This document shows, piece by piece, positions 1 to 9,010 of a stretch of 64,000 nt of DNA. A program made the position numbers and the translations under genes. Source of the DNA: Sulfitobacter geojensis (GTDB taxonomy: Bacteria > Pseudomonadota > Alphaproteobacteria > Rhodobacterales > Rhodobacteraceae); contig NZ_JASE01000005.1 of assembly GCF_000622325.1 (NCBI RefSeq), positions 1,364,001 through 1,428,000 on the forward strand, given 5' to 3'. The notes under the pieces are model-generated. The model made no database searches. It worked only from the letters and a program-made list of their open reading frames with translations, and was not told where the DNA came from. Each line of letters starts with the position of its first letter. Position 1 is the first letter of the stretch.

Positions 1-572
1 GCATAAGGCAGGAATTTTAAAATGTTGAGCACCCAGAACACGATCACCGTGGTCGCCTGAAACTGGGTTTTGCTTAGACCGCGGCTGAGCAAAAAGAACG
101 CAGCCGGCGGTCCACCCGCATGGCTGATAAAGGTGGTGAACCCCGTCAAAGTGCCAAAGAAAAAACCGGCACCATCCGGCATTCGTGTCTTGGCCATTCG
201 CACAATGCCCGTCGCCAACGCCACCTGCCACAACACGAACGCGACCGACACACTGCCAATCAAAAGGCGCAGTAAATCCGGTGACGCCACGCGGTACAAA
301 AGGATGCCCGCCACGATGCCCGGCAATCCGCCAAGGATCAGTAATTTTGCGTCCGCCACGCTCCATTTCCCCCAGTAGGGTTTCAGCGATGAGACGTCGA
401 TCAGCATCAGTAACGGCAGCATGATTCCAAGTGCCAGTTCGGGAGGCACAACCAAGGCAAGGATCGATGCTGATGCAAAGGCGGCCCCTGATCCAAAACC
501 GGCCTTTGAGACGCCCGCAAAGATGACTGCCGGACCGGCGACGCAGAAAAAGAACAGATCAAGATTTAGCAT
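1..572 (-). CDS. TauE/SafE-family membrane permease (partial)
   Basis: The reading frame starts at an ATG at 572 and runs off the left edge of the window, so only about the first 190 residues are seen. The translation is strongly hydrophobic with several membrane spans (FFFCVAGPAVIFAGV near the N-terminus, LLILGGLPGIVAGILL, LLIGSVSVAFVLWQVAL). It carries glycine-rich signatures of the TauE/SafE (DUF81) family: AGVSKAGFGSGAAFAS near the N-terminus and the later FTTFISHAGGPPAAFFLLSR, an SHAGGPP-type second-repeat motif. Family members export sulfite, sulfoacetate or other organosulfur anions across the inner membrane. Substrate here is unknown. It is divergent from the PRC-barrel gene. A second family member lies at 21212-22126. 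Confidence 0.85.
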   Translation of the reverse strand, partial: MLNLDLFFFCVAGPAVIFAGVSKAGFGSGAAFASASILALVVPPELALGIMLPLLMLIDVSSLKPYWGKWSVADAKLLILGGLPGIVAGILLYRVASPDLLRLLIGSVSVAFVLWQVALATGIVRMAKTRMPDGAGFFFGTLTGFTTFISHAGGPPAAFFLLSRGLSKTQFQATTVIVFWVLNILKFLPY

Positions 573-647
573 GTCGTCAATTAAAGCCGTTCTTTTTGTT
601 AAGTTTTCGCGGAACGAAAATTGAGCAGCGCCGTTGTTAAGTCAGAC

Positions 648-662
648 GGATGATTATCATCC
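648..662. repeat. 15-nt inverted repeat GGATGAT-T-ATCATCC
   Basis: A perfect 7-bp inverted repeat around a single T lies 24 nt before the ATG of the PRC-barrel gene and about 76 nt upstream of the divergent permease start. It is too short to be a convincing terminator and sits where an operator or 5'-UTR hairpin would be. No regulator is recognised. Confidence 0.3.
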
Positions 663-685
663 AAGACACTAAAGGAGTACTAGAT

Positions 686-1555
686 ATGAAACGCTTTCTG
701 AGCACAACTGCAGTCCTTTTGGCATTCTCCGGCGCGGCATTCGCGGACGCCCACGCATCGAACTTTGGCACCGTACAATTCGAACAGGATGACTTCTTTG
801 CGTCCGACCTGATCGGCATGCGGATCTACAACAGCGAGAGCCAGATCGAAGACGGGTACACGATCAACGACGGTGGCGAAACCGAATGGGATGACATCGG
901 TGAAATCAACGACATCATCGTAAGCAAAGATGGCGAAATTCGTGCAGTCGTATTGGGTGTTGGTGGCTTTTTGGGCCTCGGCGAACGTGACGTGACTGTT
1001 TCAATGGACGCAATCAAGGTCGTACAGGAAAAAGACGACGCCGATGATCGCTTTCTGGTCGTGACCACGTCCAAGGAAATTTTGGAAAACGCGCCAGTGT
1101 TTGAAGCAGACATGGACGACGACATGGCCGAAAACAACGATAACATGGCCAAGGACGACGCCGTAGAGAAAGACATGGCAGAGTCAAAGGTGGATGACAC
1201 AACAGCCATGTCCAACGACTCAGCTCTGGTACGTCCGATGATGGAGCGCGACGGTTATGCCGAAATCGAACCGGTAGAAGTCGAGCAACTGACGGCGGAA
1301 AAAATTCAAGGGTCGTACGTTTACGGTGAGAACGACGAAACCGTCGGCGAAATCGGCAGCCTGCTGATGAATGACGACGGCAAGGTATCGCAGGCCGTGA
1401 TCAACGTGGGCGGTTTCCTTGGCTTGGGCGAAAAACCTGTCGCCGTTAGCTTTGAGAAAATCCAGATCCTGAAAGGCGTTGATGGCGACGACTACCGCTT
1501 CTACATCGACAGCACTCAGGAAAAACTGGAAGCGCTGCCAGAATACGAAGACTAA
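686..1555 (+). CDS. secreted protein with two PRC-barrel domains
   Basis: This 289-aa protein begins at the ATG at 686, preceded by an AAAGGAG Shine-Dalgarno; an upstream in-frame start at 650 has no such site and would spoil the signal peptide. Residues 1-22 form a typical Sec signal ending AFADA. Two PRC-barrel-like halves follow, about residues 30-140 and 195-285, each with a near-identical core (GVGGFLGLGERDVTVS near 91-106, NVGGFLGLGEKPVAVS near 240-255). They are joined by an acidic, methionine-rich linker (about 141-180). PRC barrels are small beta-barrel modules found in photosynthetic reaction-centre subunit H and RimM; exported versions are probably envelope or stress-related. The exact role is unknown. 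A strong hairpin follows the stop. Confidence 0.85.
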   Translation: MKRFLSTTAVLLAFSGAAFADAHASNFGTVQFEQDDFFASDLIGMRIYNSESQIEDGYTINDGGETEWDDIGEINDIIVSKDGEIRAVVLGVGGFLGLGERDVTVSMDAIKVVQEKDDADDRFLVVTTSKEILENAPVFEADMDDDMAENNDNMAKDDAVEKDMAESKVDDTTAMSNDSALVRPMMERDGYAEIEPVEVEQLTAEKIQGSYVYGENDETVGEIGSLLMNDDGKVSQAVINVGGFLGLGEKPVAVSFEKIQILKGVDGDDYRFYIDSTQEKLEALPEYED

Positions 1556-1581
1556 GCGCTCGTTTCCTTCCAATTCTAACC

Positions 1582-1607
1582 AAAGGCCGCCTTTTTAGGC
1601 GGCCTTT
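1582..1607 (+). terminator. hairpin terminator after PRC-barrel gene
   Basis: A perfect 10-bp stem (AAAGGCCGCC with GGCGGCCTTT) closes a 6-nt T-rich loop, starting 27 nt after the PRC-barrel stop codon. The trailing T-run is short, so it may act as a weak terminator or 3'-end stabiliser. Confidence 0.65.
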
Positions 1608-1717
1608 GACGTTTCTACCGCAGGGCTTTTGCGGTATGTCAGGCGCAGTAAGCAAAGGTAGGAAAACCACGCAACTTGCAGGCTGCTGCGCATTTCGTTA
1701 TCTCGGCGGCAAATTAA

Positions 1718-2698
<981 letters not shown>

Positions 2699-2722
2699 AC
2701 ATCAGATACATGTAAGACAGTG

Positions 2723-2749
2723 AAACGCGTCCCTTTGGGGCGCGTTTTT
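2723..2749 (+). terminator. rho-independent terminator of mdh
   Basis: A GC-rich stem (AAACGCG-T-CCC with GGG-G-CGCGTTT, one G-U pair) with a TTT loop runs straight into TTTTTCTTTT, 24 nt after the mdh stop codon. It has the classical intrinsic-terminator form. Confidence 0.85.
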
Positions 2750-2823
2750 CTTTTGCGGAGCGGGCAGGGGAGCTCGCGCAAAAGAGAGGTGCAAGAATAA
2801 GGGCACTGACCTAAGCTTACGCC

Positions 2824-3498
2824 ATGCGCCTCTTGCTGCCCTTGATCCTGACGATCTTGCCCTTACCCGCCGCTGCTTGCGGATTGGCCTTGGTGCTGGC
2901 TGTTGATGTGTCGGGGTCTGTCGATCAACGGGAATACCGGATCCAAATGGACGGCTTGGCCGAAGCCCTGCGGGACGGGATTGTCGTCGATGCGCTGATT
3001 GATCAAGGGGCGCAGGTCAGCCTGATCCAGTGGTCCGGTTCCTCGCGACAGGAAGTGTCGGTACCTTGGACCCAATTGACGCGCGTCGTGGACGTCTACC
3101 GTTTGGCTGATGCGATTGAGGCTGCGCCGCGCAGGTGGCGCAACTATTCCACTGCCATTGGCGAAGCGCTGGCCCTTGCGATCGCAGCCTTTGAGGACCT
3201 TGAGAAAACCACTGCATGCGATCGAAGGGTGATTGACGTTTCGGGCGACGGGGTTTCGAACGAAGGGCCGTCACCACAAAGCATGCGACAGGCCCTGCGC
3301 CGGGCCGCGATCAATGTGAACGCCCTGGCCATCGAAGAGGAAGGCGAGGACCTGACCGCATATTTTTACGAAAACCTGATCGACGGAGAAGGGGCGTTTG
3401 TCATCACAGCCAACGGGTTTCAGGACTATCCGGCCCAAATCCGGCGCAAGTTGCAGCGTGAAACAACGAAACAACTGAGTCGGCTGCTCCCGCATTGA
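2824..3498 (+). CDS. DUF1194 (VWA-like) exported protein
   Basis: This 224-aa protein has an N-terminal signal peptide (LLPLILTILPLPAAACG) and then a von Willebrand factor A-like fold. The metal-site motif D-x-S-G-S is visible in LAVDVSGSVDQREY at about residues 28-41, with later RRVIDVSGDGVSN as the central strand and second acidic loop. This pattern matches the DUF1194 family common in Rhodobacterales, whose role is not established; VWA domains usually mediate protein-protein contacts through a divalent cation. Probably periplasmic. It is flanked by a terminator on the left and a double dyad on the right, so likely a single-gene unit. Confidence 0.85.
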   Translation: MRLLLPLILTILPLPAAACGLALVLAVDVSGSVDQREYRIQMDGLAEALRDGIVVDALIDQGAQVSLIQWSGSSRQEVSVPWTQLTRVVDVYRLADAIEAAPRRWRNYSTAIGEALALAIAAFEDLEKTTACDRRVIDVSGDGVSNEGPSPQSMRQALRRAAINVNALAIEEEGEDLTAYFYENLIDGEGAFVITANGFQDYPAQIRRKLQRETTKQLSRLLPH

Positions 3499-3500
3499 AA

Positions 3501-3531
3501 TGTGATCACACCGCTTTCTGGCGTGATCACA
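3501..3531. repeat. paired GTGATCAC palindromes forming a larger dyad
   Basis: Two copies of the 8-nt palindrome GTGATCAC (3502-3509 and 3523-3530) lie 21 bp apart, two helical turns. Together they can also fold as one 12-bp stem with a single A-C mismatch around a CTTTCT-type loop. The element is 2 nt after the DUF1194 stop and about 170 nt upstream of sdhC. It could be a terminator of the first gene or a regulator-binding site for the sdh operon. The trailing AAAACAGG lacks a T-tract in the + direction. Confidence 0.5.
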
Positions 3532-3609
3532 AAACAGGCAATGTTAGGGTATTGCCCTGATTTTGCCCGCAATTGTCTGGGAAACCACGGCACAAATGCA
3601 TCGACCCCC

Positions 3610-3637
3610 GTGACACTGCCCTAAAAACCGCTATGTA
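3610..3637 (+). promoter_or_regulatory. candidate sigma-70 promoter of sdh operon
   Basis: GTGACA (3610-3615) and TATGTA (3632-3637) are separated by 16 bp and lie about 60 nt upstream of the sdhC start. The match to TTGACA/TATAAT is moderate. No other good candidate is visible between the DUF1194 gene and sdhC. Confidence 0.35.
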
Positions 3638-3699
3638 TCGTGGGGATGAATAGAAATACGCAGCCACTCTTTTTGTAGCCACCTCAAAGGACCCGTGCC

Positions 3700-4083
3700 A
3701 TGGCCGATGTAAACCGGGGCAATCGTCCCCTGTCGCCACATTTGACGATCTACCGTCCGCAACTTACTTCGATGACCTCGATCCTGACGCGGATCACGGG
3801 CAATGCGATGCTCGTCGCGGCGCTGATGATCGTGTGGTGGTTTCTGGCCGCGGCCAGCTCCGCAGAATATTTCGCAATCGCAAACGGTTTTGTCACCAGC
3901 TGGTTTGGCGATCTGATCATGTTCTTTTCGCTGCTGGGCCTGTGGTATCACACGCTTGCCGGCATCCGGCATCTGATCTGGGACAATGGACACGCGATGG
4001 ACATCCCGACGGCGGAAAAACTGGGCTGGGCCTGTCTGGGCGGATCGGTGGTTTTGACCATCCTGACCGCTTTGATCGTGTAA
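3700..4083 (+). CDS. sdhC: succinate dehydrogenase cytochrome b556 subunit
   Basis: This 127-aa membrane subunit anchors succinate dehydrogenase (complex II) and helps bind haem b and ubiquinone. The family signature RPLSPHLTIYRPQLTSMTSI is seen at residues 9-28, covering the quinone-site Ser/Arg region, and the haem-ligand motif HTLAGIRHLIWD at about 84-95. Three hydrophobic spans are apparent (about 33-54, 68-90, 106-126). It starts at an ATG after AAAGGAC, opens the operon, and is followed 12 nt later by sdhD. Confidence 0.96.
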   Translation: MADVNRGNRPLSPHLTIYRPQLTSMTSILTRITGNAMLVAALMIVWWFLAAASSAEYFAIANGFVTSWFGDLIMFFSLLGLWYHTLAGIRHLIWDNGHAMDIPTAEKLGWACLGGSVVLTILTALIV

Positions 4084-4095
4084 GGGAGCATTCAC

Positions 4096-4467
4096 ATGGC
4101 ATATTTGACAGATCGTAAACGCGCACAGGGTCTGGGCTCTGCGAAAAGCGGCACCGCACATTTCTGGTCGATGAAGGTCAGCGCGGTTGCGTTGTTGATC
4201 CTGATCCCGTTGTTTGTCTTTACCTTTGGTGCAGCGCTTGGCGGCACTTACGAGGAAATCATCGCCTATTACAGCCGTCCCTTCCCCGCGATCATCGCGG
4301 CGCTGACGCTGGCTGTGGGCTTCAAACATTTCAACGACGGTGCCCAAACCATGATCGAAGACTACGTTCATGGCACGGCACAGAAAGTCGTATTAATTCT
4401 GGTGACCTGCCTTAGCTACGGCGCAGCGGCAGTTGGCATTTTCGCCATTGCCCGTCTTGCACTGTAA
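4096..4467 (+). CDS. sdhD: succinate dehydrogenase membrane anchor subunit
   Basis: This 123-aa protein has three membrane spans (about 27-50, 58-77 and 95-121). The haem/quinone-side helix carries HFNDGAQTMIEDYVHG, typical of alphaproteobacterial SdhD. It pairs with SdhC to form the membrane anchor of complex II. The ATG follows AAGGGAGC 12 nt after sdhC, and sdhA starts 41 nt further on, so translation of the three genes is probably coordinated. Confidence 0.93.
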   Translation: MAYLTDRKRAQGLGSAKSGTAHFWSMKVSAVALLILIPLFVFTFGAALGGTYEEIIAYYSRPFPAIIAALTLAVGFKHFNDGAQTMIEDYVHGTAQKVVLILVTCLSYGAAAVGIFAIARLAL

Positions 4468-4508
4468 TTCCGGCGCTCTGACCAAAACATTCCCGAAGGA
4501 AGACCAAT

Positions 4509-6314
4509 ATGGCCGCATATGAGTATGAAACCCACGAATATGACGTGGTTGTTGTGGGCGCTGGCGGGGCTGGCCTGCGCGCAACATTGGGGATGGCAGA
4601 GCAGGGGTTGCGTACCGCCTGTGTCTCCAAAGTGTTCCCGACACGCTCGCACACCGTTGCCGCGCAGGGCGGCATTGCTGCATCGCTTAGCAACATGGGG
4701 CCCGACAACTGGCAGTGGCACATGTATGACACGGTCAAGGGGTCCGACTGGCTGGGCGACACCGACGCGATGGAATACCTTGCGCGCGAAGCCCCAAAGG
4801 CGGTGTATGAACTTGAGCACTACGGCGTGCCGTTTTCACGTACAGAGCAAGGCAAGATTTACCAGCGTCCCTTTGGCGGTCACACAACCGAATTCGGCGA
4901 AGGCCCCCCCGTGCAGCGCACCTGCGCCGCGGCGGACCGCACCGGCCACGCCATTCTGCACACGCTTTACGGCCAATCGCTGAAGAACAACGCGGAATTT
5001 TACATCGAATATTTCGCGATTGATCTGATCATGTCCGATGATGGCGTTTGTCAGGGTGTCCTGTGCTGGAAACTTGACGATGGCACCATGCACCTGTTCA
5101 GCGCCAAGATGGTTGTGCTGGCCACGGGCGGTTATGGCCGCGCCTATTTCAGCGCCACTTCGGCCCACACCTGCACCGGCGATGGCGGCGGTATGACCGC
5201 ACGTGCGGGCCTGCCGTTGCAAGACATGGAGTTCGTTCAGTTCCATCCCACCGGCATTTACGGTGCGGGCTGTCTGATCACCGAAGGGGCGCGCGGCGAG
5301 GGTGGATACCTGACCAACTCCGAGGGTGAGCGGTTCATGGAACGCTATGCGCCGACCTATAAGGATCTGGCGTCACGTGACGTGGTAAGCCGTTGCATGA
5401 CAATGGAAATCCGCGAAGGACGCGGTGTGGGCGAGAACAAGGATCACATCCACCTGCATCTCAACCACCTGCCGCCGGAAACGCTGGATCTGCGCTTGCC
5501 GGGGATCTCTGAAAGTGCGCGCATCTTCGCCGGTGTCGATCTGACTAAAGAACCCATTCCGGTCCTGCCGACTGTTCACTACAACATGGGCGGTATTCCG
5601 ACGAACTATTGGGGCGAGGTTCTGGCCCCGACGGATGATGACCCGGACAAAGTGTCACCGGGCCTAATGGCCGTGGGCGAAGCGGGCTGCGCTTCTGTGC
5701 ATGGTGCGAACCGCCTTGGGTCCAACAGCCTGATCGACCTTGTGGTCTTTGGCCGCGCCGCGGCGATCCGCGCTGCCGAAATCGTAGATCCGAAAACCGC
5801 CGTGCCGACACCGAACAAGGCTTCTGTCGAAGCCGCGTTCGACCGGTTTGACGGGCTGCGCTATGCCAAGGGTCAGATCCCGACCGCCGAATTGCGCCTT
5901 GAGATGCAGAAAACCATGCAGGCCGACGCCGCTGTTTTCCGCACCGACAAGACGCTGGCCGAGGGTGAGGAAAAAATGAAGAGCGTCGCGGCCAAGCTCG
6001 ACGACTTGAACGTCACCGACAAATCACTGGTCTGGAACTCCGACCTAATGGAAACGCTGGAACTGACCAACCTCATGCCCAACGCAACGGCGACAATCAC
6101 CGCCGCCGCCGCGCGCAAGGAAAGCCGTGGTGCCCATGCCCACGAAGATTACCCTGACCGTGATGACAAGAACTGGCGCAAGCATTCCTTGACGTGGTTC
6201 AAGGGCAACGAAGCGACACTTGGTTTCCGTGGCGTGCAGCTGAAGCCGCTGACAACCGAGCAAGAGGGCGGGATCGACATGAAAAAGATCGCACCAAAAG
6301 CGAGGGTGTATTAA
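4509..6314 (+). CDS. sdhA: succinate dehydrogenase flavoprotein subunit
   Basis: This 601-aa catalytic subunit oxidises succinate to fumarate. The FAD-binding GAGGAGL loop is at residues 17-23, and the histidine that carries covalent FAD is H48 in [10 protein letters not shown]. Further family signatures include [11 protein letters not shown], the active-site region with SRDVVSR, and the [18 protein letters not shown] block near residues 398-415. The length is standard for bacterial SdhA. It follows a GAAGGA ribosome-binding site. The stop codon overlaps the ATG of the next small gene (TAATG), so that gene is translationally coupled to sdhA rather than sdhB being next. Confidence 0.98.
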   Translation: MAAYEYETHEYDVVVVGAGGAGLRATLGMAEQGLRTACVSKVFPTRSHTVAAQGGIAASLSNMGPDNWQWHMYDTVKGSDWLGDTDAMEYLAREAPKAVYELEHYGVPFSRTEQGKIYQRPFGGHTTEFGEGPPVQRTCAAADRTGHAILHTLYGQSLKNNAEFYIEYFAIDLIMSDDGVCQGVLCWKLDDGTMHLFSAKMVVLATGGYGRAYFSATSAHTCTGDGGGMTARAGLPLQDMEFVQFHPTGIYGAGCLITEGARGEGGYLTNSEGERFMERYAPTYKDLASRDVVSRCMTMEIREGRGVGENKDHIHLHLNHLPPETLDLRLPGISESARIFAGVDLTKEPIPVLPTVHYNMGGIPTNYWGEVLAPTDDDPDKVSPGLMAVGEAGCASVHGANRLGSNSLIDLVVFGRAAAIRAAEIVDPKTAVPTPNKASVEAAFDRFDGLRYAKGQIPTAELRLEMQKTMQADAAVFRTDKTLAEGEEKMKSVAAKLDDLNVTDKSLVWNSDLMETLELTNLMPNATATITAAAARKESRGAHAHEDYPDRDDKNWRKHSLTWFKGNEATLGFRGVQLKPLTTEQEGGIDMKKIAPKARVY

Positions 6315-6607
6315 TGCGTATGATGCTGAAAACACAGCTGTTGGCGGTCACAGTCGGGCTGGTGTCATCCTTGCCCATGGCTGTGCAGGCCGACGGGCAT
6401 AGCGACATCTATGCCGGATCAAAGGGATATGTTGGTAAGGTCGACGCGCGACCAACTCGACAGTATTACTCGAAAGATCGTAGCAACGGCAGCCAACCCA
6501 AGCGGGTGCGCAGCACTGTCCGCTACACGGTTCCGGGCTGTCCGCCGGGTTTCAACGGCATGTATCGCGGCACGCTTTACTGTGTCGACGGCCGCCCGAT
6601 CGAGTGA
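6314..6607 (+). CDS. small exported protein in sdh operon
   Basis: This 97-aa product starts at the ATG overlapping the sdhA stop codon (TAATG). It has a signal peptide (about 1-26, ending VQADG) and a short basic, tyrosine-rich mature part. Two cysteines (PGCPPGF and LYCVDG) near the C-terminus could form a periplasmic disulfide. I do not recognise a domain. Its position between sdhA and sdhB and its coupling to sdhA suggest co-expression with complex II. Whether it has anything to do with complex II is an inference only. Confidence 0.7.
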   Translation: MRMMLKTQLLAVTVGLVSSLPMAVQADGHSDIYAGSKGYVGKVDARPTRQYYSKDRSNGSQPKRVRSTVRYTVPGCPPGFNGMYRGTLYCVDGRPIE

Positions 6608-6622
6608 TGGTAGCACAGTAAC

Positions 6623-6949
6623 ATGAGGGCAATTGCCGCCGCATTATTGTTGGTTCTGACAGCCTGCGCACCAGTGCAGCAGGCGGTCGATACCACTGCG
6701 CGCCAAGGGGCCAAGGGGGTCGTGACCGAAACATTGGCCACCCGCTTTCCGCAGGTGCCCAAGGAATTGATCACGCCTTTCACCGACTGCATCATCGACA
6801 ATTCGTCCGCACTGGAAATCCGCGATTTTGCCAAAGCCGCGGTGCTTGGTGTGGATGATCAAACCGTGGCCACAGTTCGCGCGGTGCTTGCGCGGCCCGA
6901 AACGGTGCAATGTCTGCAAACGACTGCACTGCGCAGCGGGATTATTTAA
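6623..6949 (+). CDS. small predicted lipoprotein in sdh operon
   Basis: This 108-aa product has an N-terminal lipoprotein signal with lipobox LTAC (Cys15) followed by an Ala/Thr-rich stretch. The mature part reads as mostly helical and carries two further cysteines (TDCIIDNS and VQCLQTT), possibly a disulfide in the periplasm. No known domain is recognised. It lies 15 nt after the preceding exported protein and 3 nt before the methyltransferase gene, all on the sdh strand, so it is almost certainly co-transcribed. Confidence 0.75.
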   Translation: MRAIAAALLLVLTACAPVQQAVDTTARQGAKGVVTETLATRFPQVPKELITPFTDCIIDNSSALEIRDFAKAAVLGVDDQTVATVRAVLARPETVQCLQTTALRSGII

Positions 6950-6952
6950 GCC

Positions 6953-7765
6953 ATGAACGCGCTGGCCAACCCAACGTTTAACCCGATTGATGCGGCCCGC
7001 TCTGCGGCCGCGCTGCGGTCGGTTTTTCGGGGGGCAGATAAAAAAACCCGTAGGCAGATGGTACCGATCCTCCCGCCCGAGGTCATCGAATTTGCGGGCG
7101 TACGGATGTATGTGGACCCGCGCGACAATTACACCGATCGCATGATCTGGCGTGACGGGCATCCGCCCGAGATACAATCGCTTATGGCATTGACCGAAAT
7201 CGTCGAAGACCGCAAAGCGCTGGTACTTGATATCGGTGCGAACTCCGGCGCGTTTACGATCCCTTTGGGGGTTGCCGCCGGACCGGGCAGCCGCGTGATC
7301 GCGTTTGAGCCCAATCCCGCGATGATCGGCCGGTTGGGGCACAATGTGCGTCTGAACCATCTGGGCCAAGTGGTGCGCATCGAAGGATGTGCATTAGCGG
7401 CTGAAAGCGGCGAGGCCCTGTTGAATTTTCGAACTCAGAATTTTGGTCAGGCATCACTCATGCCCATAAAGGCGGCAATGAGTGACGGTGCGACAATCGT
7501 TCCTGTGCGGCCTTTACTTGATTTCATCGAGGACGCCGAAAGTTACGATGTTTCAGTGCTGAAAATCGATGTTGAAGGTGCTGAAGTGGCGGCCCTTGGT
7601 CCGCTGCTTGACGCTGCCGGATGGCTGCCCGACGCGATGTTGGTCGAAACGGCCCATGCGGATGAATGGTCCGTTGATCTGGTCGAGAAAATTACAGGGC
7701 TTGGGTATGAAATCACCCTTCAAGCCGAACAAAATACGCTGTTCATCCGCAAGGATGCAGCCTGA
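6953..7765 (+). CDS. FkbM-family SAM-dependent methyltransferase
   Basis: This 270-aa protein shows the class I methyltransferase core: motif I VLDIGANSGAFTIPLG (about residues 91-106), the acidic end of strand 2 in VIAFEPNP, and the FkbM-typical VLKIDVEGAE block followed by LVETAHADEW. FkbM enzymes O-methylate small molecules or glycans; the substrate here cannot be read from the sequence. It sits 3 nt after the lipoprotein gene and 68 nt before sdhB, embedded in the succinate dehydrogenase operon, which is an unusual location. Confidence 0.88.
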   Translation: MNALANPTFNPIDAARSAAALRSVFRGADKKTRRQMVPILPPEVIEFAGVRMYVDPRDNYTDRMIWRDGHPPEIQSLMALTEIVEDRKALVLDIGANSGAFTIPLGVAAGPGSRVIAFEPNPAMIGRLGHNVRLNHLGQVVRIEGCALAAESGEALLNFRTQNFGQASLMPIKAAMSDGATIVPVRPLLDFIEDAESYDVSVLKIDVEGAEVAALGPLLDAAGWLPDAMLVETAHADEWSVDLVEKITGLGYEITLQAEQNTLFIRKDAA

Positions 7766-7833
7766 ATAATCACTGCCCTATGCGGCAAAACGGATGAAAC
7801 GGGCAAGCCTGCCCAGAAAGATGGAGACGCGAC

Positions 7834-8613
7834 ATGGTTCAGCTGACACTCCCCAAGAACTCGCGGATGACGACGGGCAAGACCTGGCCGAAGCCGTCAG
7901 GGGCGAGCAACATCAAGGAATTCCACATTTACCGTTGGAACCCTGATGACGGTAAAAACCCGGCGGTGGATACCTATTTCGTTGATATGGACACCTGCGG
8001 GCCGATGATTCTGGACGCGCTGATCAAAATCAAGAACGAGATTGATCCAACGCTCACCTTCCGCCGCTCTTGCCGCGAGGGCATTTGCGGGTCCTGCGCC
8101 ATGAACATCGACGGCATCAACACGCTGGCTTGTACCTATGGCGTCGAAGAAGTGAACGGCGCGGTAAAAGTCTATCCGCTGCCGCATATGCCAGTGGTCA
8201 AGGATTTGATCCCCGATCTGACGCATTTCTATGCCCAGCACGCCAGCATCCAGCCTTGGCTGGAGACTGAGACACCCGCCCCTGTGAAGGAGTGGAAACA
8301 GTCGGTGGATGACCGCGCCAAACTGGATGGCCTGTATGAATGTATCATGTGCGCCTGCTGTTCGACATCCTGCCCCAGCTACTGGTGGAATGGCGATCGC
8401 TACCTTGGACCAGCTGCTTTGCTGCACGCGTACCGCTGGATCATTGACAGCCGCGATGAAGCCACGGGCGAACGGTTGGATGAGCTTGAGGATCCGTTCA
8501 AGCTGTACCGCTGCCACACGATCATGAACTGCGCCAAAACTTGTCCCAAGGGTTTGAACCCTGCATTGGCGATTTCCAAGATCAAGAAACTGATGGTCGA
8601 ACGCACAGTTTGA
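7834..8613 (+). CDS. sdhB: succinate dehydrogenase iron-sulfur subunit
   Basis: This 259-aa subunit transfers electrons from SdhA FAD to quinone. The [2Fe-2S] ligands are C80, C85, C88 and C100 (CREGICGSC...C). The [4Fe-4S] and [3Fe-4S] clusters use C170-x2-C173-x2-C176-x3-C180 and C227-x5-C233-x3-C237 ([14 protein letters not shown]). All expected ligands are present and the length is standard. The ATG follows a GATGGAGACG site. It is separated from sdhA by about 1.5 kb holding three other genes in the same orientation. Confidence 0.98.
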   Translation: MVQLTLPKNSRMTTGKTWPKPSGASNIKEFHIYRWNPDDGKNPAVDTYFVDMDTCGPMILDALIKIKNEIDPTLTFRRSCREGICGSCAMNIDGINTLACTYGVEEVNGAVKVYPLPHMPVVKDLIPDLTHFYAQHASIQPWLETETPAPVKEWKQSVDDRAKLDGLYECIMCACCSTSCPSYWWNGDRYLGPAALLHAYRWIIDSRDEATGERLDELEDPFKLYRCHTIMNCAKTCPKGLNPALAISKIKKLMVERTV

Positions 8614-8633
8614 TCTGACGATACTTATATATT

Positions 8634-8668
8634 TCCGGCAATCCGGCGGTCACGCTGCGATTGCCGGA
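8634..8668 (+). terminator. hairpin after sdhB
   Basis: A 10-bp perfect stem (TCCGGCAATC with GATTGCCGGA) encloses a 15-nt loop, 20 nt after the sdhB stop. There is no T-tract. It may be a weak terminator or a 3' stabiliser of the sdh mRNA. The next small gene starts 18 nt later. Confidence 0.45.
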
Positions 8669-8686
8669 TCAAGATAAAGACTGCCG

Positions 8687-8902
8687 GTGCTTTTCCTTCC
8701 TTTCCTGATCATCGTCGTGATTGCGGTGGCGATATATGCCAACCGCAATAAGGACCGTCGCCGGTGCCGGTGGCGGCGCAACACTCAGGAAAGCAAGGGG
8801 GCGTTAATCCGGTATAACTGCATCACGTGTGGCCAAGAGGCCTATCGCAGCAATGGCGCGCCGCGGGAATGTCTGGCCAGACTTAGAACGCCAAAGCTGT
8901 GA
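8687..8902 (+). CDS. small membrane protein with cysteine motif
   Basis: This 71-aa frame opens with a GTG. Residues 2-17 are a single hydrophobic span (LFLPFLIIVVIAVAIY), followed by a very basic segment (NRNKDRRRCRWRR). A C-terminal part has Cys-x2-Cys (NCITCGQEAYRSNG...C), which could be a small zinc ribbon or knuckle. I do not recognise the family. It lies downstream of sdhB on the same strand after a weak hairpin. The upstream ribosome-binding site is poor (AAGATAAAGACTGCCG), so the start is uncertain. Confidence 0.5.
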   Translation: MLFLPFLIIVVIAVAIYANRNKDRRRCRWRRNTQESKGALIRYNCITCGQEAYRSNGAPRECLARLRTPKL

Positions 8903-9010
8903 CTTTGCGTCTATCTCGACAATCGGACATGCCAGACACGAACCTTCTCTGAAGCGGGAAGGATACATGAACAGCTTTGAAGCTGGGATTATCATCGCAG
9001 GGAAAAATGC

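Noticed and set aside
612-626. Possible LexA box GAAC-N7-GAGC before the PRC-barrel gene
   Set aside because: The second half-site has a mismatch (GAGC for GAAC) and no promoter elements flank it in the right way.
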